Source: Oligoflexia bacterium (GTDB taxonomy: Bacteria > Bdellovibrionota_C > UBA2361 > JAFLCA01). From it: 64,000 bases of DNA. The DNA lies in the NCBI GenBank assembly GCA_019694465.1, contig JAIBBV010000009.1:16982-80981 (forward strand). The letters are read 5' to 3'. Position 1 is the first letter of the stretch; each line of letters starts with the position of its first letter. The position numbers and the translations under genes were made by a program. Below, piece by piece: positions 41,368 to 52,075 of this stretch. The notes below the pieces were generated by a model. It made no database searches and was not told where the DNA came from. It saw only the letters and a program-made list of their open reading frames with translations.

Positions 41368-43043
41368 TCGTCGTCCTCCGTAAGGCGCTCTAGGCGCCAG
41401 GCCCCATCACCTGTTAGTTCGAGTACCCAATTATGGTATTTTTGCAAATTGGAGCGGTATCCAACGCTCACAATCATGCGGGCGAACCCCTGAATGCGCT
41501 CATAAATTCTTCTTTCGCCTTCTTCGTCGATGGCGGTCGTAGCTTCATCCAAAAAGACATAGGCTGGTTTGCGTAACATTAGGCGCGCAAGTCCGATACG
41601 CTGCTGTTCACCGTTTGAAAGCGTGGCAGCCCAATCTACATTGGCCTCAAATCCACCCACACGGTGGAACATATCTAGCAGTTCCACCTCTTCTAGGACT
41701 TTAAGCAGCTCCTGATCTGTGAAGCCACTGCGAGGGCTAGCATACAGAAGTTGTGCGCGCAGGGTTCCCAGTACTAAGTACGGGCGCTGAGGCACGAACA
41801 TGCTTAGACTTGGCGAAGGGCGCAAGATTGTCCCAGACTCAGCATCCCATAGACCGCCCAGAACTCTAAGCACGGAGCTCTTTCCACAACCGCTTGGTCC
41901 GCATATTAGCAGCGCGCCATGAGAAATGGATAGATTTAGTGAATCAACTAGAGTTCGCCGGCGATCTGGTGTCAAGACTGTCAGATCCTTTAACGTCAAC
42001 TCCTCGGCATCCTGTAGAGGCACTCCCTGGCGTGGCTCATTTGCAGCCTGCAGTACCTCAGTGAAGACTCCTAAGCGGCGTATGACTGCTGCGTAGCTTG
42101 ATAAGCTCCCAAAGTTTGTGACTATTACTGACAGCGCATTTATTACGTGTCCAAAAGCGACAGCAGCCTGAGTGATGACGCCAAATTCAATCTCGCCGCG
42201 CAAATACAAAGGCGCAACAACCACTGTCGGCAGAATAATGAGCACGTAGTTATAGCCAGTGGTAAAGAAATTAAGAGTCCTATTACGGTTAATAATTCGC
42301 AGCAATGTGCGTAGTGTTTCCTTGAGGCGCTGCCGTGCACGTGAGCGCTCGCGCTTCTCGTCATGATAAAATGCGATAGATTCGGAGTTGTCGCGAACTT
42401 TGATCAGCTTGTAGCGATAATCAGCTTCCTTTTTTAGAAGTTCGAAGTTTAGGTTGATTAATGGACGTCCCAGTAGGTAGGTGACCAGAGATCCAAATGC
42501 TGCGTAGAGCACCGCCGCTACAGTAAGCGTCCATGAGATTGACCACAGAACTCCCATGAAGGCAAAAAGGGCAATGCCTGATTGAAGAAAAATTAGAAAA
42601 AGGGAGAGCGAGACTGTGCAAAAAGTTCTGACATCTTCTTCGATACGTTGATCGGGGTTATCAATCTTTCCGTACCAACCAAGGCGGTAGTAAGCCTGGG
42701 CATTAAAATAAGTTGACAATATATTATGGCTGAACCAGCGTCGCCACATTAGCGCAAGGCGCTCCTCTGTGTAGCGGTAGAAAACAGCCAATGGAACGGC
42801 TACAGCGAAGGCCAATAGGTAAAAGTAAAGGCTATGTAAAAATTTATCACGCTCACGTAGTGAGAGCGCCGTCATGAAGTCGCGACCGATATAGCTCAGA
42901 ACGACATCGAATCCTTTAATGCACAAAGAAAGCGCGAGCAACATGCCAAGCATGCCGCGCGCCTTCCAGCGGACCTCAGACCAGAAAAATGGTTTAGCGA
43001 GGCGATACAGACGAAGCCAAGCGGTGCGATCAAAAGCAGTCAT
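41364..43043 (-). CDS. SbmA/YddA-like ABC transporter (ABC membrane 2 class)
   Basis: A 559-residue fused transporter of the ABCD/SbmA-BacA-like type: permease with LYRLAKPFFWSEVRWKARGM at the N-terminus, EERLALMWRRWFSHNILSTYF and AYYRLGWYGKIDNPDQRI, the latter two being diagnostic of this class, then an ATPase domain with Walker A CGPSGCGKSS, signature LSNGEQQRIGLARLML and Walker B YVFLDEATTAID. Known relatives move peptides, B12 or acyl compounds. It lies 74 bases after the cyclic glucan synthase gene and overlaps the HEAT gene, so I infer export or processing of the glucan or its substituents, which would be a new role for this type. Confidence 0.85.
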   Translation of the reverse strand: MTAFDRTAWLRLYRLAKPFFWSEVRWKARGMLGMLLALSLCIKGFDVVLSYIGRDFMTALSLRERDKFLHSLYFYLLAFAVAVPLAVFYRYTEERLALMWRRWFSHNILSTYFNAQAYYRLGWYGKIDNPDQRIEEDVRTFCTVSLSLFLIFLQSGIALFAFMGVLWSISWTLTVAAVLYAAFGSLVTYLLGRPLINLNFELLKKEADYRYKLIKVRDNSESIAFYHDEKRERSRARQRLKETLRTLLRIINRNRTLNFFTTGYNYVLIILPTVVVAPLYLRGEIEFGVITQAAVAFGHVINALSVIVTNFGSLSSYAAVIRRLGVFTEVLQAANEPRQGVPLQDAEELTLKDLTVLTPDRRRTLVDSLNLSISHGALLICGPSGCGKSSVLRVLGGLWDAESGTILRPSPSLSMFVPQRPYLVLGTLRAQLLYASPRSGFTDQELLKVLEEVELLDMFHRVGGFEANVDWAATLSNGEQQRIGLARLMLRKPAYVFLDEATTAIDEEGERRIYERIQGFARMIVSVGYRSNLQKYHNWVLELTGDGAWRLERLTEDDE

Positions 43044-43117
43044 TAATGAATAGTTTTACCCTGAGCCAATCGCTTCCTCAATGGTTAGCCTTGTGATTAG
43101 CGCTTAAGAATCCTTGT

Positions 43118-46100
43118 TTAGCCAAGAAGCGCCTCGACCGCTACCTCACCATAATAGCCATCAAGTGCCACCACGTTGGCTGGCGCCGCAGCCCCGTTTA
43201 CGGTGATAGATTTGAGTCCTTGGGTAACCCCGTTTGGATTCAAGACCCGTATATTAAACGTAGCCCGCCCGCGTGTGAACTTGACCCAGTACTCCCTCCA
43301 TGACGATGGGATATGGGGGTCGAGGGTGAAACTATTCTCTCGTAGTTGCAGGCCAAGCAGGGTATGCAGACCGACTTGGTACAGCCAACCCGATGATCCA
43401 GTGTACCAGCTCCAACCGACATGCCCTAACTGTGCGGGATTTGAGTAAACATCTCCAGCCACAACGTATGGCTCACCACGATAGCGCTTTAGGCCTGCAT
43501 CTTGGGCGCAAATGTCAATCGGATTTATAAGCTTGAACAGCTCAAATGCGCGATCGCTCTGGCCTAGCATGGCTGTGGCCATGATGAACCAGGCTGCTGC
43601 GTGAGTGTACTGACCGCCATTTTCACGTAAGCCAGGCAAATAGCCCTTAATGTATCCAGGCTGTTCAGCGCCCTTATCAAAGGAAGGTGTGAGCAGCTTG
43701 ATGATTCGAGCATTAGCATCGACCAGCTGTTTGTCGGCCGCCGCCATGGCTTGAAGTTGCCGCTCTTTCTGCGCAGTTCCTGCTATGACTGACCAACTCT
43801 GGGATAGGGAGTCAATCTTACAGTCTTGGTTAGCGGAGCTCCCTAAAGGAGTGCCATCATCAAAGAATGCGCGCTTGTACCAGTTGCCGTCCCAGGCTGA
43901 GAGCTCGGCTGCAGCCGTAAGGGCTTCAATCTTCATGCTGTATTTTTGGGCATTCTCAGAATCACCGCGCTTTTGGCAAACTGGGATGAAACGACGCAGT
44001 ACGTCAATTAAGAACCAGGCAACCCAAACGCTTTCACCTTTGCCGCCGATACCAATTTCGTTCATTCCATCGTTCCAGTCGCCAACTCCCATAAGTGGAA
44101 GCCCATGCGCCCCAACTGGGAAAGATCGCGCGATAGCGCGTAAGCAATGTTCATAAATTGACGCTCGCTGCATGGACTCTTTAGGGTGCATGTAGGTCTC
44201 ATGCTGGTGTTCTTCAAGTAGGGGCGCCTCAACAAAAGGGGCTTCCGCATCTAGGAGTGACCAGTCGCCTGTCGCTTCTAGGTAGCGCGCAGTGGCATAT
44301 GGCAGCCAGAGGTAGTCATCGGAGAACTTTGTGCGTGTGCCGCGACCACTTGGTGGATGCCACCAGTGCTGCACATCACCCTCAATAAATTGACGTGAGG
44401 CATGCAGCAGAATCTGATTGCGGGTTAGGTCCGGGTCTACGCTTAAGAGCGCCAAAGAGTCTTGCAGCTGATCGCGGAAGCCATAGGCGCCGCCGCTCTG
44501 ATAGAAAGCAGAGCGCGCGAAAATGCGACAGGACAGAGTTTGGTAGGTTAACCAGCCATTCATTAGTGTATTGAAGGACTGATCAGGTGTCTTAACTTGT
44601 ACTGTCTGCGTGTACTTCTTCCAAAAGTCCACAGCCTGTTCGTGTTGCTTGTGGTACTCGGAGAAAGAGCGTGCGCTTGTAGCTGTAACGCGCAACTCAT
44701 CAAGAGTTGCTTCTTCAGCCATGAAGAACAGAATTTCACGCTCTTCGGATGGCTTGAGGGTAACGTTGACGCTCAATACTCCACATGAATCAAGGCCGAC
44801 TGCGCATTTATTGCTGAGCTTCACAGTACCGCTCTTATTGTTAATAGCTTCAGGAGCAGCCAATCCGTGATGTCGTCCGATGAATTCGTGCCTACTGGTT
44901 GCGTATCCAGCTAGGTCCAGATTACAGCCAATCGCTGCAATTCTACCGGCGAATTCATTAGCCCAGGGGTTACGCACATACAAAGTATTGCTGCGTTCAT
45001 CCATGCCGGGCACGAGATAGCGGTAGCTTTGCTCACGCGCTACGCCCAGTACCCATTCAACGTATAGATACAACTCGAGCTTGCGTTGACTATTGCCAGA
45101 GTTCTTTAGTCTTAAGTGCCACCATTTCACGTTGCGGGTAGGGGAGCATGAGATAGTCAGTTCACTTTCAATTTCTTGGGCGTTAGTCAGGAAGGAACTC
45201 CATCCAAAGCCGTGGCTTACCAAGTAAGAATCTTCGTTGCGAACTGGTAGAGGGGTGGGGCACCACACATGGCCAGAAGCAGCGTCGCGGATATACAGCA
45301 CCTCTCCACGCGCATCGACTACAGGATCGTTCGACCACGGAGTAAGTTTGTATTCACGACTATTTTGCGACCACGTGTATCCGCCACCGCTTTCCGTGAC
45401 TAGACAGCCGAAGTACTTATTGGCAATAACGTTGCTCCATGGCAAGGGTGGCAACTTGTCGCCACTGATTGTCATTTCATATATGTGCCCGCCATCTATG
45501 AAGCCGCCAAAGTCATTTTCAAAGTCACGTTTTCCACTATGTTCGATCATGCGTGCGGCTGGCTTGGCGCGTTCAAGCCGGATTGGCTTACGACGTCTAC
45601 GGGGTGGCTCGACATCTTTAAATTGCAGTTGATCGCTTAGTGAGCCATGCGATCCATGCAGCAGCACACGCGCTACGCTCTCAAGTAAGATTACCTCTTC
45701 ATCCGAAAGCTGCGAAATGCTCCGCAAGAATAGTCCTCCGCGTTGTTCGACGAAGGCACTGTTGCCGCCGGCACGAAGTATAAACTCCAACTCTTCATGG
45801 AAGTTTCTCAAGTAGCCACCTGGATATTCATCTAGAATTACTAGGTCGAAAGCTACTCCACGTAAGCGCAAGAATTCATGCGCTAGCACTAGTTCCTGTG
45901 CTACCGATACTTGCTCCGGGTCGCTCACGCGCAAGAGTACAATCGGCAAATCTCCCGATATACCAAAGCGCCATAGGCCTGACTGTCCCAGTGTGTTGCG
46001 TTGTAGGGTATGCTCACGCGCACGCCACTCGGGAACCAAGAACCACAGTGCATTGGCCAGGCGTTGGAATGCCAGCATCTGGCTTACTGAGAATTGCTGA

Positions 46101-49100
46101 TGGCGTAGCTCAACATCTGCGTAGCTGGAGGCTAGCTCAAATACGCGTTCGACTGCCCCGGGTTGGCGAATCTGTTGCGCTAGACGCAAAATCTCCTGCT
46201 TCGAGCGTGAGAAGCCAGTTACATAAGCCACCTCCAGAGTTTGTGTTGGCTCAAGATCAAGGCGTGTGCGTAGGCTAACAATTGGATCAAGTACTGGTCC
46301 TGTGTTGCGCGCCAGCGGGCTTCGAAGGGATTCGGCTAGTCCAATCGTGCGTCCTCGTCCTAAAAAGGCCGCACGCGATGTTTCGTGCTCCGTCTCCGAG
46401 AAGCAAACTGGCATAGTGATGGTGTGGAATAGATAAATCGGCTCCTCCTTACGAGAGCGAGGGCGTCGCGCGCAGATTATTGTTTCGATCTCCGGTATAT
46501 ACTCTGTCTCAACAAACATTTTAGAGAATGCCGGATGGGCTATGTCTGCGTTCATGTGGGCCAGGGCGACCTCGGCGAAACTTGTGACTTCAATGGCGCG
46601 CTGGCGCGCGGTAGTGTTCGTCAGCTGCACACGTCGTACTTCGTAGTTTTGGTCGGGGCACACCGCGATATTAGTGTGAGTGACTATTCCTTCTTCACGC
46701 CGCCATAGTTCTACTTGGGCTGGGTCAAAGGTGATGCGGTAAGACTCAGGATCTCCACGCATGGGCTGAAATCCAGTCGACCAAGTCGTTCCAGATTCTT
46801 TATCATGCAGGAAGATAAATTGTCCCCATGAGTTGCTGATACCCTCTTCGCGCCAGCGTGTAAGCATGATGTCGCGGTCGAAGAACGAGTATCCACCCCC
46901 TGCGTTGTCAACTAATAGGGAGTAGTGGCCATTGGAGAGCAGCATGGTGCGTGGAACCGGCGTATACGGATTTGTCTCGACGAACGTCCGGCTGGCTTTA
47001 AGTTCCTCAAGTGGATAGCGCCGCTCAGCGCGGTGTGGCACAAGAGTTGGCGCTGTTATTGGGAAGCGCTCTTGTAGAAGTAATTCGCTAGATTTAACTT
47101 CGGGAATTCGGTGAAAGCGCTCTTGCATTATGCCTTGGTGCAGCACGTTGTCGATTGCTACCAGCGACATGCCTTGGTGATGCGCCAAGAATGACTTAAC
47201 TACGTGACTCTTCTCCTCGACCGTTAGGCGTGCAGCTGTATAGTCGACAGCCTCGTAAAAACCGTACTCACCGCGCAAACCCTCTTCCTCGAGGTAGTAA
47301 ATATTGCGCAGAGCTTCGGCTGGGTCTACTTGCAGCGCAAGGAATGTAGCGTATGGCGCGATGACCAAGTCGTCACTTAGTCCGCGCTTGAACCCAAGTC
47401 CCGGCACGCCAAAAGCTCGATACTGATAAGTTTTATGGAAGTCTACCCCAGCATAGGCGGATTCGGAAATGCCCCACGGTACTCCGCGTTGTGCTGCGTA
47501 ATGCTCCTGCGCGCGTACCACTGCGCGGTGGGTGTTCGCCAAAAGTGTGCCAGGATAGTCCCTTAAAACAAGGATGGGCATCAAGTACTCAAACATTGTG
47601 CCGCTCCAAGATAGTAGGGCACGTCCGCCAGGGGTGTCGGTGAGGCCGCGTCCCAGCTTAAACCAATGGCGCTGGGGGACTTCTCCGCGCGCGACGGCGA
47701 TGAAGCTGGTAAGACGTGCTTCGGATGCCAAAAGATCGTAGTGGTTCGTGTCGCGACGGGCGATATCCAAGTTCATTCCAATCGTAAACGCATCGCGTGC
47801 GTCGTCGTAGAGAGGTTTGAAATTAACTTTGCGCAAGAAGTCTGTAACGGCGTCTTTGCCAGTGCGGGCTAGTTCACGCAAGGCATGCGCTTCATGACAG
47901 GATTCCTCGAACAAGGCACATAGTTTCTCTGCCTCTGGTTTGGCTAGGGCGTTAGCAGTGTCATGGACGGATGAGCGCAGGTTGCTCAGATCTAGCAGTG
48001 AGAACTCCTGACGTGCGCAGAATGAAGCTAGCGCAGCATCCGAAATACGAACCGGCAATAGGCTTGTCCAGCGTAAGAAGCGGCGCAGGCCAATAACGTG
48101 ACCTACATAACTAAGCGCCCGCTCTTCCTTTGTTGCGGCATATTGCTGTGGCAGTGATAGTGACTGATTGTCCACAACTAACCCAGATAGGCGCTCAAGG
48201 ACAGAGTCCAAGCTGCGTACTCTGAGCGGAGCGGAACGCACGAAAGCTAACATTTCCCTAGCAATCGAGGCGCGTGTTGGGATTTCGCTTTTACTAAGGA
48301 CTGTGAGCATTTCTTGCAGGTGTTTGCTTTGAGCAACCGACCAAAGTTGCATGTCCTCTGTGTGTGCGAGGTAGCTCGCAACCAACATCATGTTGGCGAC
48401 AAAGTTTCCACTGTCAACTGAAGAGACGTAGCGCGGGGCTAGGGGCGCCAGACTGCGAATGTCGTACCAATTATAAAGATGTCCCTCCCAGCGCTCCATG
48501 CGTCCCAGCGTATCTACAATGCTTTTTAGGCGTGCCAGCACTGAGGGCAGTGTAGCGAAGCCGAAATCATGGCCAGCAATTGTAGCAAGTAGTGCCAAGC
48601 CGATGTTGGTAGGAGAAGTTCGCAGAGCCAATTGAACGTTGGGCGCCAACTGTATGTTATCTGGAATAAGGTAGTTATTCTCAGCGCTAACATGGTCATC
48701 AAAGTAGGTCCACGTTTGGAATGCGATCGATCTTAAGTAGTCAATATCACCGTCAGCTGGGTTAAACTTTTCCTGCTGGAAGCGCCGATCAAGGAACTGC
48801 GCTACAAATGGTGAAACCAGCCACAGTAATAGTAGTGGGATAAATCCACCCATGCGAGTTGGGTAGTAAAGAGCGATACCATTGGCAGCCACGGTAGTGA
48901 GAAAGAGTCCACCAATAGTTTCACGTAGTACCGATAGCGCCGAGCTCGAAGAGCGCCGCTCTGAGTAGTAGGCGGTTTCCCACTCTAGCAGGTGCCTTTT
49001 GGAAACAAAAACCCGCCAGAGCGTAACTAAAATTGCATGCAGCATCAGATAGGCCTGATACGGCAGCATAACTAGTGACACGCCGGCCTTCATCAGGTGA

Positions 49101-51763
49101 CGTGCCGAATCATGCAGGACGTTCCTAGAATAGCGACTGACAGATGCATTGCGTGGTGGGGTGATAACGGAGTTAGCCAGGCCAAACACTATAGGTAGCA
49201 GCAGTACAGCCAACACCATACTGCTCCAATATAGCGAGGAGCCTGGTAAGAATGAGAAAGAACCAACAAGCAAGGTGAAGGCAGCTGGTGCTATTAAACT
49301 GCGGCGCAAGTTATCGATAATTTTCCAGCGCGAAATCGTCGGCAACGGGTTTGGGAGTCTGTCTTTGGCACTTGGCACAGTCGGCAGAAGCCAAGGTGTG
49401 AGTTGCCAGTCTCCACGCACCCAGCGGTGTTCTCGGCGTGCGAAGGAGTTAAAGCGAGATGGAAAGTCATCTAGCACTTCAATATCGGAAGCTAAGCCGG
49501 TACGAGCGAAGCACGACTCGAACAAATCATGGCTGAGCAGAGCGTTCTCTGGAATCCGATCAGCCAGCGCGCGCTCGAAGGAGACTACATCGTAGATCCC
49601 TTTTCCAACATATGAGGCGCGACCGAAAAGGTCCTGGTAAAAATTGGAGATCAAGCTTGTATAGGGATCCAAGCCGGTTTGGCCTGTGAATAGCCAGCTA
49701 AACCAGCTGCTGTGGGCGCTAGTTAGAGAGGTAGTCACACGCGGCTGTATAATGGCATAGCCCTGAGAAATTATGCCGCGATCGTTGAAAATAGCGGTGT
49801 TCAAAGGGTGAGCCATGGCTCCGATTAGCTTCTGAGCTGCTCCGCGTGGAAGCGCAGTGTCGGCATCCAGTGTGATTACGAAACGGGTACCGCGAAGTCG
49901 AGCTGCTTCACCGACGAGAAGAAGTAGAGTGCTATCCTCTTTTCCCAACAAGAACTGATTGAATTCATGAATTTTTCCGCGTTTACGCTCCCAGCCCATA
50001 AAACGGCCTTCGGCCTTAGAGAAAATGCGGCGGCGAAAGAATAGAAAAAATGGTTTGTGCTCAGTTTGATTATTGAGATGCTCAATTAGAGTTTTAGCGT
50101 GCTCAATTAGTTCGGCATCAGAAGCAGCTACTTCCTGGGCTGCATCGAATAAGTCTCCCAGTAGTACATACTTAATGTTTGTGTCGTTATTGGCTAAGTA
50201 GCGCACTTCAAGCGCTTCTATGAACTTAGTGATAGTATCTTTGTCTCTAAAGATGCCCTGAACTGCGACAATTGAGCTCAGGTTACTGGGTAGCCCATCG
50301 CTTAAATCTAGCTTTGGTAGGTGACGCGGGCGAACGGCATGGGCGCTGAACCATTGAATAACCTGGAGTCCGATTTCACTAGTCAGTACGAGAAATAGTA
50401 GAGTCGTGATAGCTGTGAGCCAGAGCGGAGCTTGAAGCATAGTCAGCGCTTCAACTGGATAGAGAGCTAGGGATGCAGCGATAGCTAAGAGGGTGCCGAG
50501 AAATAGAATCACGCGATGCTGGCGGGTGAAGCGTGAAAGCTTTCTATCTAGCGTCTCGTGCAAGCCTAAGTCACGCTCTAGCTCTTCCAAGCCTTCAGCG
50601 AGAAGATAATAGCCAACGTGTGAGCGACGTAGCTTTAGGGCTGGATCCGTAAACTCTGATGCAGCAGCCGCGCGAGCTAGCTCTAAAATGCGTTCGGCAA
50701 TTTTGTATTCTTCGCGACCTGTTTCACGCGAGAGGTTTTCAACGTGATGACGAATGATGTCGCGAGTTTCAAAGTCGCAGGCAGCGTAAGCTGCGGCTGG
50801 ATCCGAGTTCAGCACTCTATCGATAGGGCTTAGATCTTCAATCCAGGAGCGCCAATTCAGTGTGTCGATTGAACGTAGCGAGGAGATACAATTTCCAATC
50901 GTAATCTGGTCTGCGGCGCGCGCGGCCTGTTCGCGGCGATTAACTTCTGCGATATCAACACCGCGCTCTTTGAGGCGCTCCTCCAGCCAATGAACTGCTG
51001 CGGCGGTTCTTAGCCCGAAGGTCCTAAGCTTTCGTAGAACCGGTACGGCCAAGTCTTCAAAGTCAATCTCAGGAGCATTCAGGCGACTAGCCAGAGACAA
51101 GACTATGTCGGTGCCTTTTTGCTCAGCGCCAACAATATCACCAATAATGGCTTCAGCAGTTTCAGATGACTCCAAGCGTGCGAGGCATACGTCGCCAAGC
51201 TGCCGTAAGTGATCGACTAGAATCATGCGTAAGAAAATAGGGATAGCCCACAGCTCGCCTACTCCTAAGGGCTGAACTTTTTGATAGCCTGCAATGAATG
51301 CAGTAATAAAGGCGCGGTCCACTACCGAGTCGCGATGAATAAGAAATTCTCTTGCGATGGCGTATACTCTTGGTAGTCCGCCATAGCTACCCTCAGACAG
51401 GATCGGCAAACGACGCTCATATCCGCGTGGAAGCGAGCGCCGTATCTCGCGGATATGGTTTTCAATTACGTGGAAGTTATCAAGGTACCAGTCAGATCCG
51501 GGAGGTAGTACTGGCTGTGATTCGGCGGCACGCGCTAGCGTGAAGTAGATCGACTCAAGTGCTTGACCATTTTGCTTAAAACGTCGAAGCGCACGCTGAT
51601 CATGACGAGCGTGGGCCGCGATTGAGCTGCGTCGTGCTAAATCTTCCGCATAACTTCCAAGCTCTGTGTCACTAAGCATGTCGGCGCGTAGCGGAGAGAT
51701 CGGCAAAGTTGCTGCTGGTGGGACAAGTGAAAGAACCTGAGTGAAGTATCTTGGTTGTTGCAC
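43118..51763 (-). CDS. ndvB: Cyclic beta-1,2-glucan synthase
   Basis: A ~2880-residue multidomain membrane enzyme, the usual length of NdvB/ChvB/Cgs. Two or more transmembrane helices near residues 410-480 (RVILFLGTLLAIAASLALYP); GT84 glycosyltransferase with DxD in TLDADTALP (~632) and HRWVRGDWQLTPWLLP (~780); further helices ~800-980; a glycoamylase-like domain (GGRALLSWSGTMFEYLMPIL, ~1390); and a C-terminal GH94 phosphorylase domain with catalytic-Asp motif GDWNDGMNE (~2560). It builds linear beta-1,2-glucan from UDP-glucose and cyclises it, producing osmoregulatory periplasmic glucan. The start is best placed at GTG 51763, nine bases after AGGA; TTG at 51769 is three bases from it. Leads an operon with the ABC transporter and HEAT protein. 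Confidence 0.93.
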   Translation of the reverse strand: MQQPRYFTQVLSLVPPAATLPISPLRADMLSDTELGSYAEDLARRSSIAAHARHDQRALRRFKQNGQALESIYFTLARAAESQPVLPPGSDWYLDNFHVIENHIREIRRSLPRGYERRLPILSEGSYGGLPRVYAIAREFLIHRDSVVDRAFITAFIAGYQKVQPLGVGELWAIPIFLRMILVDHLRQLGDVCLARLESSETAEAIIGDIVGAEQKGTDIVLSLASRLNAPEIDFEDLAVPVLRKLRTFGLRTAAAVHWLEERLKERGVDIAEVNRREQAARAADQITIGNCISSLRSIDTLNWRSWIEDLSPIDRVLNSDPAAAYAACDFETRDIIRHHVENLSRETGREEYKIAERILELARAAAASEFTDPALKLRRSHVGYYLLAEGLEELERDLGLHETLDRKLSRFTRQHRVILFLGTLLAIAASLALYPVEALTMLQAPLWLTAITTLLFLVLTSEIGLQVIQWFSAHAVRPRHLPKLDLSDGLPSNLSSIVAVQGIFRDKDTITKFIEALEVRYLANNDTNIKYVLLGDLFDAAQEVAASDAELIEHAKTLIEHLNNQTEHKPFFLFFRRRIFSKAEGRFMGWERKRGKIHEFNQFLLGKEDSTLLLLVGEAARLRGTRFVITLDADTALPRGAAQKLIGAMAHPLNTAIFNDRGIISQGYAIIQPRVTTSLTSAHSSWFSWLFTGQTGLDPYTSLISNFYQDLFGRASYVGKGIYDVVSFERALADRIPENALLSHDLFESCFARTGLASDIEVLDDFPSRFNSFARREHRWVRGDWQLTPWLLPTVPSAKDRLPNPLPTISRWKIIDNLRRSLIAPAAFTLLVGSFSFLPGSSLYWSSMVLAVLLLPIVFGLANSVITPPRNASVSRYSRNVLHDSARHLMKAGVSLVMLPYQAYLMLHAILVTLWRVFVSKRHLLEWETAYYSERRSSSSALSVLRETIGGLFLTTVAANGIALYYPTRMGGFIPLLLLWLVSPFVAQFLDRRFQQEKFNPADGDIDYLRSIAFQTWTYFDDHVSAENNYLIPDNIQLAPNVQLALRTSPTNIGLALLATIAGHDFGFATLPSVLARLKSIVDTLGRMERWEGHLYNWYDIRSLAPLAPRYVSSVDSGNFVANMMLVASYLAHTEDMQLWSVAQSKHLQEMLTVLSKSEIPTRASIAREMLAFVRSAPLRVRSLDSVLERLSGLVVDNQSLSLPQQYAATKEERALSYVGHVIGLRRFLRWTSLLPVRISDAALASFCARQEFSLLDLSNLRSSVHDTANALAKPEAEKLCALFEESCHEAHALRELARTGKDAVTDFLRKVNFKPLYDDARDAFTIGMNLDIARRDTNHYDLLASEARLTSFIAVARGEVPQRHWFKLGRGLTDTPGGRALLSWSGTMFEYLMPILVLRDYPGTLLANTHRAVVRAQEHYAAQRGVPWGISESAYAGVDFHKTYQYRAFGVPGLGFKRGLSDDLVIAPYATFLALQVDPAEALRNIYYLEEEGLRGEYGFYEAVDYTAARLTVEEKSHVVKSFLAHHQGMSLVAIDNVLHQGIMQERFHRIPEVKSSELLLQERFPITAPTLVPHRAERRYPLEELKASRTFVETNPYTPVPRTMLLSNGHYSLLVDNAGGGYSFFDRDIMLTRWREEGISNSWGQFIFLHDKESGTTWSTGFQPMRGDPESYRITFDPAQVELWRREEGIVTHTNIAVCPDQNYEVRRVQLTNTTARQRAIEVTSFAEVALAHMNADIAHPAFSKMFVETEYIPEIETIICARRPRSRKEEPIYLFHTITMPVCFSETEHETSRAAFLGRGRTIGLAESLRSPLARNTGPVLDPIVSLRTRLDLEPTQTLEVAYVTGFSRSKQEILRLAQQIRQPGAVERVFELASSYADVELRHQQFSVSQMLAFQRLANALWFLVPEWRAREHTLQRNTLGQSGLWRFGISGDLPIVLLRVSDPEQVSVAQELVLAHEFLRLRGVAFDLVILDEYPGGYLRNFHEELEFILRAGGNSAFVEQRGGLFLRSISQLSDEEVILLESVARVLLHGSHGSLSDQLQFKDVEPPRRRRKPIRLERAKPAARMIEHSGKRDFENDFGGFIDGGHIYEMTISGDKLPPLPWSNVIANKYFGCLVTESGGGYTWSQNSREYKLTPWSNDPVVDARGEVLYIRDAASGHVWCPTPLPVRNEDSYLVSHGFGWSSFLTNAQEIESELTISCSPTRNVKWWHLRLKNSGNSQRKLELYLYVEWVLGVAREQSYRYLVPGMDERSNTLYVRNPWANEFAGRIAAIGCNLDLAGYATSRHEFIGRHHGLAAPEAINNKSGTVKLSNKCAVGLDSCGVLSVNVTLKPSEEREILFFMAEEATLDELRVTATSARSFSEYHKQHEQAVDFWKKYTQTVQVKTPDQSFNTLMNGWLTYQTLSCRIFARSAFYQSGGAYGFRDQLQDSLALLSVDPDLTRNQILLHASRQFIEGDVQHWWHPPSGRGTRTKFSDDYLWLPYATARYLEATGDWSLLDAEAPFVEAPLLEEHQHETYMHPKESMQRASIYEHCLRAIARSFPVGAHGLPLMGVGDWNDGMNEIGIGGKGESVWVAWFLIDVLRRFIPVCQKRGDSENAQKYSMKIEALTAAAELSAWDGNWYKRAFFDDGTPLGSSANQDCKIDSLSQSWSVIAGTAQKERQLQAMAAADKQLVDANARIIKLLTPSFDKGAEQPGYIKGYLPGLRENGGQYTHAAAWFIMATAMLGQSDRAFELFKLINPIDICAQDAGLKRYRGEPYVVAGDVYSNPAQLGHVGWSWYTGSSGWLYQVGLHTLLGLQLRENSFTLDPHIPSSWREYWVKFTRGRATFNIRVLNPNGVTQGLKSITVNGAAAPANVVALDGYYGEVAVEALLG

Positions 51764-51769
51764 GGGCAA

Positions 51770-52075
51770 AGATCCTATTTGCTATAGCGACTTGATTGCC
51801 TGGGCACTGGTCCAGGCTAGAATTCGTGCTATACTTCTAACAAATTAAAATTATTATGAAAATCTTATCTTGATGCTTGGCCTGTGAGCTCAAGGGTAAG
51901 ACAGATCAGATGGCCGCTCAGTGGGCTCTATAGCCAGTATGCGGGGCCCGGGCGGCAAATTTGGGTTAAATCAGGTAAACTTGAGGTCGGCTAATGATTA
52001 ACTTCCTGGCTGTTGATTAAGGGCGCGGAGGCCTTGCTCTGTAAGGGGAGCCAAATCGAGCAGTTTGCTTATGTG
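51770..52075. other. Intergenic leader of the cyclic glucan synthase operon
   Basis: About 300 bases. Near the synthase start is a hairpin GCCTGG-gcactggt-CCAGGC (51798-51817) in the probable leader, with TATAGC (minus strand) about 35 bases further upstream as a possible -10 element. An AT-rich block (51837-51875) follows, and the rest shows no gene. Confidence 0.45.
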
